Part shown: positions 35,201 through 42,659 of the stretch, piece after piece | Layout of the letters: the number at the start of each line of letters is the position of its first letter | How positions within the stretch are numbered: position 1 is the first letter of the stretch | NCBI GenBank assembly: GCA_031180665.1 | Contig: JAPSLP010000038.1 | Coordinates: 1-48,080 of the forward strand | DNA length: 48,080 nucleotides | Direction of reading: 5' to 3' | Origin: Cupriavidus sp. | GTDB lineage: Bacteria; Pseudomonadota; Gammaproteobacteria; Burkholderiales; Burkholderiaceae | The notes under the pieces: model-generated | Databases searched by the model: none | Told to the model about the DNA's origin: nothing | Seen by the model: the letters and a program-made list of their open reading frames with translations, nothing else | Made by a program: the position numbers and the translations under genes

Positions 35201-35644
35201 GTCCATCAGCGTGGCGCCGGGGTCGATATCGGCCTCCACGGGGTAGGGCTTGATCAGACGCTGGCAGAAGCCGTGGATCGTCGAGCAGGTCATCTCGTCG
35301 ATCACGTGATTGGCGGCGGCCAGGTTGGCTTGCTGCGTCCCATCTAGCCCGTTCGGCAGCGCGGCGACCATTTCCGCCGGCGGCTGCGCCGGATCGGCCA
35401 ACAGCATGCCCACGAACTCGCGCACGCGGATCAGCAGCTCGCTCGCGGCCAGTTCAGTGAACGTCACGGCGGCAATCCGCTTAGGTGCGACACCGCAGGC
35501 CAGCAACATCACAATGCGGCCCGCCATCACGGCAGTCTTGCCCGATCCCGCGCCGGCTTCCACCAGCAACGAGCGGTCGTACGCCGCGATCGCCATGCGG
35601 CGGGCTTCACTATCGGCAAGAATCATGGTCTTGGTGGTTGTCAT
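32264..35644 (-). CDS. UvrD/RecB-type helicase-nuclease, AddA-like
   Basis: 1126 aa, superfamily 1A helicase with a C-terminal RecB-type nuclease. Walker A VEAGAGSGKTAV at 28-39; Walker B VDEFQDTDPLQ; motif III VGDPKQAIYRFRGAD; motif V TMHAAKGLEWP; motif VI WYVAATRARDLL. The nuclease motif near the C-terminus is GIADAVGF, then VVVDWKSD, then HYRAQVGQY, the D-DWK-Q pattern of AddA/RecB. Its ATG overlaps the stop of the upstream nuclease gene (ATGA). Such proteins unwind and chew DNA ends. Its island setting, with the AddB-like partner, suggests a defence role rather than a second housekeeping recombination enzyme; this is inference. Confidence 0.9.
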   Translation of the reverse strand: MTTTKTMILADSEARRMAIAAYDRSLLVEAGAGSGKTAVMAGRIVMLLACGVAPKRIAAVTFTELAASELLIRVREFVGMLLADPAQPPAEMVAALPNGLDGTQQANLAAANHVIDEMTCSTIHGFCQRLIKPYPVEADIDPGATLMDRDQGELAFQEIADGWLREALAADDSLLAELALRDPDQTIALVHKLLGLLRHNRHAMASPPKPLAATGALFLQASESLSDFLRECGDAAEAETIEISASFEGMAASVAPLLDQDGPTALAALLSTRADEALLTSSGSFAAYRKKGKWQAAARLAGLSKADADRLCDQATAYYAACCATWDDFSQQIASRVLAEMVALLGQVTKRFRAYKREAGLLDFDDLIHAARDLLRDHEPVRQALAARYAHVLVDEFQDTDPLQSEIFWRLCGDAPAGADPSSWSHYRIREGALFLVGDPKQAIYRFRGADVAAYVQARNAFAAQDASSILAISTNFRSQAPILHFVNERFAALMSTEIGQPGFTALEPFHAGVGDLPCVVALDVAPAGAGSDQLRDAEAEAVADLCARLIGNHMLVDRKSGAPRACRPGDIALLAPTGSELWRYEEALERRSVPVATQAGKGLYRRQEIQDLIALTRVLADPADTLALGALLRGPLVGLSEETLLDIVAALPRPDDALEAIPRLSLRTDVRHIVDPHARDILQKLRSLRRRANTTTPHHLLAQAVDVMRVRPLLMQRHRLHAERALANVDHFLNMASAYAVRGLRAFAIAMSEAWDDESRAPEGRPDAQEGAVALYTMHAAKGLEWPIVIPINTMTQTRAVESTLVERRSGYIYCPVFGLSTAGLDKARRAEQEEVGRERIRLWYVAATRARDLLVLPRLVADMRDNMWMALPRFPLQDLPALDVSALPETPGIAPVEAGNRQNRAQFDEEAARIAESHRKLTWLAPSRDEGLGGALLAPAEHAAVTTNLDEGAPDASSVRVQGGRERGLLIHKLLEEVLNGEIADNPASLAARAGVLIGMLGLASNDDPARGVSAAEIAHCVGRTLALPEIAEIRSVLVPEYALLSAAVTEAGESATVGIADAVGFSPDGKPQVVVDWKSDVNPTPETIDHYRAQVGQYLMMTGASRGLIVMATSGRVVEVRIK

Positions 35645-38304
35645 ACGGCGTCCCAGACCTGGACAGCAGCGCCCAGACGTACGGTGGTGGCCTCGAACTT
35701 GCGCTGCAGATACGTGGCGCAGGCGTTGGCAGGCAGCGCGAAGCGCAGGCTGTCATAGCTTCCGCCGGCATCCGGGCCGGCTAGTATCGCCCCCTCCAGC
35801 AAGCTGTGCCTCGCGACGTGCAGGTAGCCGGCCAGTTCCTCCAGCGCCTGCTCTGGTTCGGTCAGTGGCAGGTACACACCCTCGCGCGGGAACAGCAGGG
35901 AGGCGTAGATTTCGACATCGTCGCCCAGCAGCGCCTTGACCGCGAACGCGTACAAGCAGCGCTGCAATTCCTTGCCGCCGCGAAGCCGCGCATCGTCCTC
36001 CACGGCGCGGCCGGTTTTGTAGTCGGTCACAGCGACGCGTCGACCATCGCGCGCCACGTCGATGCGGTCGATGTATCCTTCGATGCGGAATCCGGTGCCG
36101 GGGATCACGACGGGTGCGGTTGCGTCCCAGGGCATGGCATGGCTGCCGTGCTTCGGCTCCGCTCCGCCGAACGGCACCTCGCCGTAGGCGCGGGCATCGG
36201 CCAGCCGCGCGTCCCGGTGCTGCAGGGCCAACGATGCCAGGGTGCGTGCCTCGTCGAGCGTACGGCGCCAGATCACTGCCGGCGGAACCGGCGCTTCAAC
36301 TTCCCACTGCGCGGCCACTTCCCGAACGGCCGTCGCCACGGCTGCATTGATGGCCGTCGGGCTAGCCGCGGCCAGACTCCCTTCACTCTCCAGCGCCTGC
36401 ACGGCCCTGTCCAAAACCAGGTGGACCAGGTTACCGAAGCTCAATGCATCAAGCACGATCGGCTCGCTGCCGCTTTGCGGCGCTCGCCAGCCGAACGCGT
36501 ACTGCCAGACAAAACCGAGCGGATTCCGCAGCAGCCGGCTCAGCGAACTCGCAGATTGCGTGCGCGCAAGCGCCGCGGCAATCATCGGATGATTGGCCCG
36601 GACCACCCCGTCATGCGGCGTCAGCGTCGGCGTGTGCCAGTCGAGCCAGCCCTGCATCGCCGACCGCGCCTGAGGCAGCTCGGCAAACTCCGCTGGCCGC
36701 GAGAACAGGCGATCCGTCTCGCTAAATGCGTGCTCCGCAGCCCCATTGCGCCGCAGGTAGATCTCGTCGGGGGCGCTGTTCAGCAAGGGACTCCGCCCAA
36801 GCAGGCGCCCTTCCGCATCGCGCCGAGCACGCGACAGCACCACTTCGTCCTGCGTGGTGGCAAGAATGATGGCAAAATCGCGCCGATCTACAATGCCTGC
36901 CGGCGTGGGATCCAGTTCCCCCGACGGCACGATATGATCGGGAAGCAGGCGATCCTCGCTCACCCCGCGCGGCCAGCGGGAGGAGTTGAGGCCAAGCAGC
37001 CGCACGTAGCGGCGCGGCGAGGCCGCCAGCGACGCGGCGGGCATCCATGCCACGCTGGTGCACGCTTCAAGGCCGTCGTCCTGCTTCAACGTACCCAGTG
37101 TCACATCGATGGCTGATGCCGGCCCGGCGAGCAATGCCCGTCGCCAAATGGCCAGAGCCCTGCTCTCCAGCAGCGCCTCACCGGCCTCGTGCGCTGCCTG
37201 CACGCCCTGGCCAAGCAGACAAATCGCCTTGGCCAGCATCGGCCCATGGTCCTGTTCGTCCTGCCAGTCCTGCGCCGCCTGCTGGGCCAGCCAGCGGCTC
37301 CAGGCCGCACTGGAAGTCATCGGTGCATCGGCCGGCAGCAGACGCGTCCAGCCGGGCGGCAACCCACCGAGTAGTCCCTTGCCGCCCGCACACAGCCGGG
37401 CAAGCCGACGCATGCGAACCTGCGACAGACCACGTACCAAGATGTCGGCAAGCGCAGCTGCGGTCTGCCCTTCCCGGCTGGCCAGCACCGACACGCCGTG
37501 CACGAAATGGATGTCGAGATTGGCGTCGGACCGCAGGGGCAGGAAGTAATCGTCATAATCAGCCGGTGACACTGCGGCGATAGCGATTTCCTCGGGCCGT
37601 GCTCGTCCGCGGGCGAGCAGTTCCCGCGCCCAGCGTATGGCTTCGATGGCTTCATGCTGCGCCGTCGCCGCGTTGAAGACGCTGACCGACGGTGTCCGGG
37701 CCGGCTCGGTCACGATCTGGGCGGCAGGCAGCGCCAGCCATTCGGGCACGGGGCGGGGCCCGGCGCGCCAACGCAAGTCCAGGCGCGCGGCCAGTGCCAG
37801 CACCAACGGGCGCCAGCACGGTGCAGCATCCGCCATGCCAACGCATTCGATCGTGCCGAATATTCGGGGCGCCAGTTCGATACGCTGCATCGCCGCGCGC
37901 AATAAATCGCGCGGGCACAGCATAGCTTCCGGGAGCCTGGCCACGACTGCCGCTTCGAGACGCGCCAGCGAGTTCAGCCGCGGATGGTCCGCCGCGCGCG
38001 TCTGCAGGTCCATGCCGGTCTGCCAGGCCTTTCGCAACGTGTCCGCAGCCGCGCCGGCCATGCCCGGCAGCATCCGGATCTTGTCGAGTTCGCCGAGATC
38101 GATATCGGGTAGTACGGCCTGCAGGGTCGCCAGCAGTGTGTCGTCGTCGAGGGGCTGGATGAAGCCGCCTGCCAGTCGTGCGGCCATCTGTTCCATGACA
38201 AAAACTTGCACGCCCTGCCGCCCGTGGCGCGCGGCGTCCAGGCGCAGCGTCTGCGTTGCGAGTCGCCCCTGAGTGATGATGGTCTGTCGATGGCCTGCTG
38301 TCAT
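35641..38304 (-). CDS. AddB-like PD-(D/E)XK nuclease with inactive helicase fold
   Basis: 887 aa with the ATG at 38304 (AGGAG ten bases ahead); the frame is open further up but without coding quality. The N-terminal two thirds follow AddB in outline (VSVFNAATAQHEAIEAIRWA, VHGVSVLASREGQ) without a Walker A motif. The C-terminal nuclease has GYIDRID, VAVTDYKTGR and ELQRCLYAFAVK, an intact GxxDRxD/DYKTG/QxxxY set. The paired cysteines of the AddB iron-sulfur site are not evident. Overlaps the AddA-like gene by four bases. The two almost surely form a complex. Confidence 0.85.
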   Translation of the reverse strand: MTAGHRQTIITQGRLATQTLRLDAARHGRQGVQVFVMEQMAARLAGGFIQPLDDDTLLATLQAVLPDIDLGELDKIRMLPGMAGAAADTLRKAWQTGMDLQTRAADHPRLNSLARLEAAVVARLPEAMLCPRDLLRAAMQRIELAPRIFGTIECVGMADAAPCWRPLVLALAARLDLRWRAGPRPVPEWLALPAAQIVTEPARTPSVSVFNAATAQHEAIEAIRWARELLARGRARPEEIAIAAVSPADYDDYFLPLRSDANLDIHFVHGVSVLASREGQTAAALADILVRGLSQVRMRRLARLCAGGKGLLGGLPPGWTRLLPADAPMTSSAAWSRWLAQQAAQDWQDEQDHGPMLAKAICLLGQGVQAAHEAGEALLESRALAIWRRALLAGPASAIDVTLGTLKQDDGLEACTSVAWMPAASLAASPRRYVRLLGLNSSRWPRGVSEDRLLPDHIVPSGELDPTPAGIVDRRDFAIILATTQDEVVLSRARRDAEGRLLGRSPLLNSAPDEIYLRRNGAAEHAFSETDRLFSRPAEFAELPQARSAMQGWLDWHTPTLTPHDGVVRANHPMIAAALARTQSASSLSRLLRNPLGFVWQYAFGWRAPQSGSEPIVLDALSFGNLVHLVLDRAVQALESEGSLAAASPTAINAAVATAVREVAAQWEVEAPVPPAVIWRRTLDEARTLASLALQHRDARLADARAYGEVPFGGAEPKHGSHAMPWDATAPVVIPGTGFRIEGYIDRIDVARDGRRVAVTDYKTGRAVEDDARLRGGKELQRCLYAFAVKALLGDDVEIYASLLFPREGVYLPLTEPEQALEELAGYLHVARHSLLEGAILAGPDAGGSYDSLRFALPANACATYLQRKFEATTVRLGAAVQVWDAV

Positions 38305-38396
38305 AACCTGTTGACTCCTGATCGGCGCTCCCTCGCCCGCATTGTCGCTGACGACGAGGGGAAGCCCGATATGCTGAATGGCTGTCCCCGATGTGC

Positions 38397-38417
38397 CATC
38401 CCCTCGGACGAGGGATG
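38397..38417. promoter_or_regulatory. Inverted repeat between divergent genes
   Basis: CATCCCCTC-GGAC-GAGGGATG, one base short of a perfect inverted repeat, in the 235-bp divergent gap between the AddB-like gene and the 255-aa gene. A possible site for the nearby WYL regulator. Confidence 0.3.
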
Positions 38418-38539
38418 TCTGAAAGCATCTCCTCCGGAAGGTCTTTGCGATGATTGACATTGAGCCGCAACATCTGAGCATGCAATGCACAGATCGCTGA
38501 CAACAATGCATCCATGTCGCACTCATCAGGAGGACAAGG

Positions 38540-39307
38540 ATGTACGCCAATTCGCCTCTGACCGTCGCCTCTGGCAATCGCGAGGCCACCATCCAGCACC
38601 GCCATCGGCGGGTGCTGCTGCGTTACTGGGGATTTTCCGAGCAGGAGGCCGCCGGGCTGCTGCCTGGCCTGCCTGATTTCGGCGGGCAGCTGACATGGAC
38701 GATCGATGCGAAAGCCGCGCCACGGTCGGACTTCGTCATTCACCTGGTAGACGCCACGCGTCTGAGCGGTGTGTTCGGCGGCGCGCGCTGGAATGCAATG
38801 GGCCCCGTGGAAGCCATGCAACGTGCGTTCCGTCGCGGTGCCAGCGAGGTAGCGCTGGTCTTGGGCTCGACGCATCATCTGCCCAATCGTCGGCAAGGCT
38901 GCTGGATTCTGTCTGGAGCCCGCAGCCTCGCGACATCGCTCGAGATCCTCGCACGCACGATGATCGAACCCCTGCTGGCTGCGCCCGAGGAACGACCTTG
39001 GAGCATCCATGAACTGGCCGCCACGAACTCCTTGTGCGTGCTGTCGAAGGAGATGGGCCTGGATCGCGATACGCTGGCGCGCCGCGTAGTGGACGCCGTC
39101 CGCACGGCTCTGAACTTCAGCTACGTCTCCCCCGCTCGCGTAGTTGTCGCCGCAGAGGTTCATGTCATGAACGAAGTAACCTCGCTCAATCCGCTCATGC
39201 GCGAGCGCACGCGGATGTTCCGGCGCCCGCCGTCCGCGCTGGACTTGTCGGCGGAAGTTCTCGTTGCCTACCCGTGGCCGGCGCTAGCGGACCTCCCTAG
39301 CGCATAA
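38540..39307 (+). CDS. Unknown protein (255 aa) divergent from the AddAB-like operon
   Basis: Excellent start: AGGAGGACAAGG just before the ATG. Soluble, alpha/beta in look. The first half holds HRHRRVLLRYWGFSEQEAAGLL and, later, VIHLVDATRLSGVFGGARWNAM. The middle (SIHELAATNSLCVLSKEMGLDRDTLARRVVDAVRT) could be a helix-turn-helix. No family recognised and no catalytic motif seen. Divergent from the AddB-like gene and ending 6 bp from the tail of the WYL gene, it is likely a component or regulator of the helicase-nuclease locus. Confidence 0.75.
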   Translation: MYANSPLTVASGNREATIQHRHRRVLLRYWGFSEQEAAGLLPGLPDFGGQLTWTIDAKAAPRSDFVIHLVDATRLSGVFGGARWNAMGPVEAMQRAFRRGASEVALVLGSTHHLPNRRQGCWILSGARSLATSLEILARTMIEPLLAAPEERPWSIHELAATNSLCVLSKEMGLDRDTLARRVVDAVRTALNFSYVSPARVVVAAEVHVMNEVTSLNPLMRERTRMFRRPPSALDLSAEVLVAYPWPALADLPSA

Positions 39308-39313
39308 CGTGAT

Positions 39314-40381
39314 TCAGGCAGCGTGCACCGCAGCCGTTTCGTAGCGGCGAATGGCCTGACGCAGACTCTCCGCGATCTCTTCCCGCAGCGTGGCCGGCGA
39401 TAGGACTTCCACGCGCGCGCTGCGCTCCATCAACAGGTTGCGCAACGCGATGGACAGCGTCACCGTTGCCTTGAGCCGAAAACCGCCGGGCTCGTCGATG
39501 ATTTCCTGATCGGGCGCCAGCCACTGTTCACGGAAAAGATGACGGTATTCGTCTTCCTCGCGCACGCGAAGCTCAAGCCGAATCCTGCCTTCTGGCAGGA
39601 ATGAGAAGGATTGGTTGTCTCGGACGTATGCGCCCAGGTCGAAATCGGGGTCAGGCACGCCTGGCATGTCCGTGCAGACTGCTGAGGCAAAGCGGTCCAA
39701 CCGCAGTTGGTAGATTCGGAAGGTGCCATCGCGGCGCTGCCGGCTAGCGACAAGGTAAAGGACCGGACCGCGCTCCACCAGACCGAGCGGCACCACCTGA
39801 TAAGACTCCGGCGCCTCAGTTTCAAGTCGCGAATTCTGGTAGGCGACTTCGAGTACCCGCGATGTGTAGAGCGCCTTGCGGATGGCATCCAGGATGTTGC
39901 TGCCAATTGGCGGCGACATCAACGGGTAGCCGGCGTCGACGCGCACGGTCTTGGCAGTCCACGCGCGCGCGTCGCTTAGCGAGGGGTCGGTGGGGCTTTC
40001 AGACAGCACACGCTCGGCGCCGGCGAAGTAGGCCTCGAGCTCCTGGATGACATGGCCAGGCAGATGGTTAGGGGCGTGGCGCCGCAATGTAAGCAACGCG
40101 ATCGCCAGCTCCAGCGGCGGGCGACGCGCCAACTCTGATGGGGCCTGCTTCCCCGTCCGCCACCAGACCCTGTCACGAGAAGCACCCTGCTTGGCGACCA
40201 GGCCCTCAATTTCCAAGTCCTCGAGCGCACGCTGGATCGTGTGCCGGCTCGGCGGCTTCAGGAGGAAACGGGCGCGAACGGCCGCAATGATTTGGCCAGA
40301 GGCCATCGGCTCTCCCGCCACTGTCGGCATGCAGGCCAGAATCTCCGCATCCAAACGTGGCCAGTTCTTTGAATTCGACAT
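39314..40381 (-). CDS. WYL-domain transcriptional regulator
   Basis: 355 aa. An N-terminal winged helix (about 1-75; SRHTIQRALEDLEIEGLVAKQG is the recognition region), a WYL domain at about 140-235 (ALYTSRVLEVAYQNSR, YQVVPLGLVERGPVLYLVASRQ, YQLRLDRFASA), and a C-terminal WCX-type domain to 345. WYL proteins such as BrxR, CapW and CapP regulate defence loci by sensing nucleic acid or nucleotides. It sits centrally: convergent with the 255-aa gene and divergent (across about 980 bp) from the PLD/SNF2 operon, which is the most likely target. Ribosome site is weak. Confidence 0.87.
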   Translation of the reverse strand: MSNSKNWPRLDAEILACMPTVAGEPMASGQIIAAVRARFLLKPPSRHTIQRALEDLEIEGLVAKQGASRDRVWWRTGKQAPSELARRPPLELAIALLTLRRHAPNHLPGHVIQELEAYFAGAERVLSESPTDPSLSDARAWTAKTVRVDAGYPLMSPPIGSNILDAIRKALYTSRVLEVAYQNSRLETEAPESYQVVPLGLVERGPVLYLVASRQRRDGTFRIYQLRLDRFASAVCTDMPGVPDPDFDLGAYVRDNQSFSFLPEGRIRLELRVREEDEYRHLFREQWLAPDQEIIDEPGGFRLKATVTLSIALRNLLMERSARVEVLSPATLREEIAESLRQAIRRYETAAVHAA

Positions 40382-41360
40382 CCTGATTTGCTAATGGCTT
40401 GGCGCTGAATTAGAGCCCAATCGTAACGGATAGGGATGATGAGGGAAACCCGTTCACGCCCTACTTTTGAGGGATGCAATCGATAAAATTCCTGTCGACA
40501 AGGTTCGATAGACAGACGGAAGGGGGCAATGAGGATGAGGGGTCGGATATCGTCGAAAACCTCAAAACCGTCACTTCAAATCGTTTGTCAACAGCCCGCT
40601 CACTGATCGGCCGACTCGAGCGGAAGCGTCTCTGCGCCCGGCACTACTGCCGCTAGCCTCTTATCATCGTTGCCAAAACCTATGGAATGGCCAACAGGGC
40701 TCCAGCGCGCGTTTTCGGTCACCGAGGTGCTGGTTGCCACGCTGCCAATCAGGTGAATGTCCTCATCACCGCGATCCACCCACTTGATCACGTGAAAATC
40801 GAATAGCACCCGCACTTGCCACAGTAGGTCGATGAATTCGCGAACATGTTGCGCCCCGGGCTCGACGCTGAAAAAGTGCATCGAACAGCGTCAACAGTTC
40901 GCGGATTCGGAAACCAGGTAAGCAATGTGCGGCGCTTGGCGGCTTGCAAATCCTGAGATGCATAGATTGATCATTCAGGTGGCGCGCCACGTTGCCGCAA
41001 GGTCCGCGCGAAGAGCAAACCTTCCGGCGATTTAGCTGGAAATGCGCGTGCAACCAAAATTGTAGCCGATAGAATGCTTGATGCGATAATTGCGCGCTCG
41101 AGGCGTATGGGATGGACGGGATTGTGAAAAACTTTCGGGACAAATAAGAGATGTATGAACGGAATATGGCAATGTCGGACAAGGCTCTCGCCGCCGTTGC
41201 AGTAGTGAAGTGGTTTTGGGTGTTCAGGCCTTTCTTCTATCAACGCAAGTTCGATATGATTTGCTTTCGCGGCAATACGGCGATGCTCGCAGCCGCACTA
41301 GTTGAGCGCCGAGGACTAGTGCGCTTCGATTATAGCGTTCGGGCAGTTTGACGGTCTGCC
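40382..41360. other. 979-bp intergenic region between WYL gene and PLD/SNF2 operon
   Basis: It holds the DUF262-like relic on the minus strand (described separately). It also holds a possible 61-codon reading frame on the plus strand, 41166-41351, ending 9 bp before the operon (MSDKALAAVAVVKWFWVF at its start), which lacks a good ribosome site. The long leader just upstream of the 432-aa gene should contain the operon promoter and WYL sites; I see no clear boxes. Confidence 0.45.
40600..40915 (-). pseudogene. DUF262-like C-terminal relic (tentative)
   Basis: Two coding-like fragments join across a frameshift: FRIRELLTLFDALF, then VEPGAQHVREFIDLLWQVRV and LFDFHVIKWVDRGDEDIHLIG. The pattern of a helical stretch ending in VRVLFD..V.KWV is like the end of the DUF262 domain of GmrSD-type restriction proteins. 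The remainder of any such gene is missing upstream. The family call rests on a short match. Confidence 0.35.
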
Positions 41361-42659
41361 ATGTCTTCATTGCTCGATCAACTGCCGCGGCTGTCCGCGT
41401 ACGACCCAGGTGCAGTAGGTGAAGGGGGACTCGACCCGCTTGGGCTTGGTGCAATAGCGGATCGCATCGCGAACGTGTTAGCACCCGGGATCCGCACCCG
41501 GATGGCCCAACCTCGCTTCGTCACGGTATCCGCCATTGGTGCCATCGCGTACCAGACGCTGCATGAACTGACTGCGGACCAAGGGAAAACTACCGTCGAC
41601 ATCGCTTTCGAATGGCTTGTCGTCGAAGCCCTCGTCCGTAATCCTGGAAATGGCCGCACTGAGGGGCTACCCGGCAGCCAAAAGGCCGCGCGTGCAAAGG
41701 CGGCGAATGAGCGGCTGAGTCGACGGACATACCTCAATGGCCCTCGGGTCTTTGGCTTCACCGGTGTCTATCGGCCGTTTTCCCGCGACGTTGGCGTACT
41801 TACTACAGATGATCTTCCCGCTGAGAATTCGGTGCGGTTGGTAAGCGCTTGGGAGCGCGACTTCCAACTGCCCGGTTACGTCGATGGCGTCTCTGGCTCT
41901 CGTGGCGGGAAACTGCGCAGGGAGATCACAGACGCCTGCAAGCGCACGATCGAGAAAGGAGAATGCGCTGTACCACCGAACGGGCAACTCCTGCGTGAAC
42001 TCTCAGACTACCTTGCCCCCCGGGAGGCGAGGTCAAATGAGCGGCGCGAGTTGCGCGAACTCATTACCACGGGCGAGCACGAGATCCGTAACGAGCTCAC
42101 TGCAAAGCTGGTTGCGAGTCCCCCATCTGCCGACACGACACAGCGGAATTTGGCATTGCAACTGCTGCCGGGGTCAAGCGCTCTGACACGGGAGGCACTT
42201 CAGGCAGCCATCGACTACGAAGACGCTGCCACCGCGCTCGACAACACGTTCCGGCGATTCCTCGCCTATACGACGCAACAGCACGGCTCGGCGATCGCCC
42301 CGGCCAATGCACTGCAGACTCCAGGGCTTGCGGAATTGGCGCCAAGGATCGGTGACCTCGTGCAGCGGGCCATCGCCTCCGTGGCAAACCTGAACGATGT
42401 TGGACTTAGCAACGACACGGCGCATGGCTTCCGACTATTTGCGAATCGACTCACGCCTGGTGAATTCCTGGACGCGCTGATCGACCGCCACGAAGAGGTA
42501 CAACGCAGCAAGAAGAAGCTCTCTTGGCTCGACCGGATCGAGGGCGACTGGACCGTCCGCACTCCGTACCGGAATCAGAGCGAAGATCTAAAAGACGAGA
42601 TGTGGGCGCACCCGATGCGTCTGGTGACGCTGGCAAACTTCCTGAGGGAGACCGCATGA
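41361..42659 (+). CDS. Unknown protein (432 aa), first gene of the PLD/SNF2 operon
   Basis: Begins MSSLLDQLPRLSAYDPGAVGE, then DPLGLGAIADRIANVLAPGI and RPRFVTVSAIGAIAYQTL-like sequence, suggesting a helical adaptor. Conserved-looking blocks include DIAFEWLVVEALVR, PRVFGFTGVYRPFSRD and a final DWTVRTPYRNQSEDL. No signal peptide, membrane helix or catalytic motif is seen. Its stop overlaps the ATG of the PLD gene (ATGA), so its product is made in step with it. Probably a specificity or scaffold subunit of the complex; I do not recognise a named family. Start chosen at the first ATG of good coding sequence; the ribosome site is weak. Confidence 0.8.
   Translation: MSSLLDQLPRLSAYDPGAVGEGGLDPLGLGAIADRIANVLAPGIRTRMAQPRFVTVSAIGAIAYQTLHELTADQGKTTVDIAFEWLVVEALVRNPGNGRTEGLPGSQKAARAKAANERLSRRTYLNGPRVFGFTGVYRPFSRDVGVLTTDDLPAENSVRLVSAWERDFQLPGYVDGVSGSRGGKLRREITDACKRTIEKGECAVPPNGQLLRELSDYLAPREARSNERRELRELITTGEHEIRNELTAKLVASPPSADTTQRNLALQLLPGSSALTREALQAAIDYEDAATALDNTFRRFLAYTTQQHGSAIAPANALQTPGLAELAPRIGDLVQRAIASVANLNDVGLSNDTAHGFRLFANRLTPGEFLDALIDRHEEVQRSKKKLSWLDRIEGDWTVRTPYRNQSEDLKDEMWAHPMRLVTLANFLRETA

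Noticed and set aside
32264..35644. GajB of a Gabija system
   Set aside because: The protein is about twice GajB length, has a C-terminal RecB nuclease, and no GajA-like OLD nuclease is adjacent.
42524..42655. Longer start for the PLD gene reaching into the 432-aa gene
   Set aside because: The extra residues are out-of-frame reading of the upstream gene; the ATG at 42656 has a good ribosome site and an ATGA overlap.
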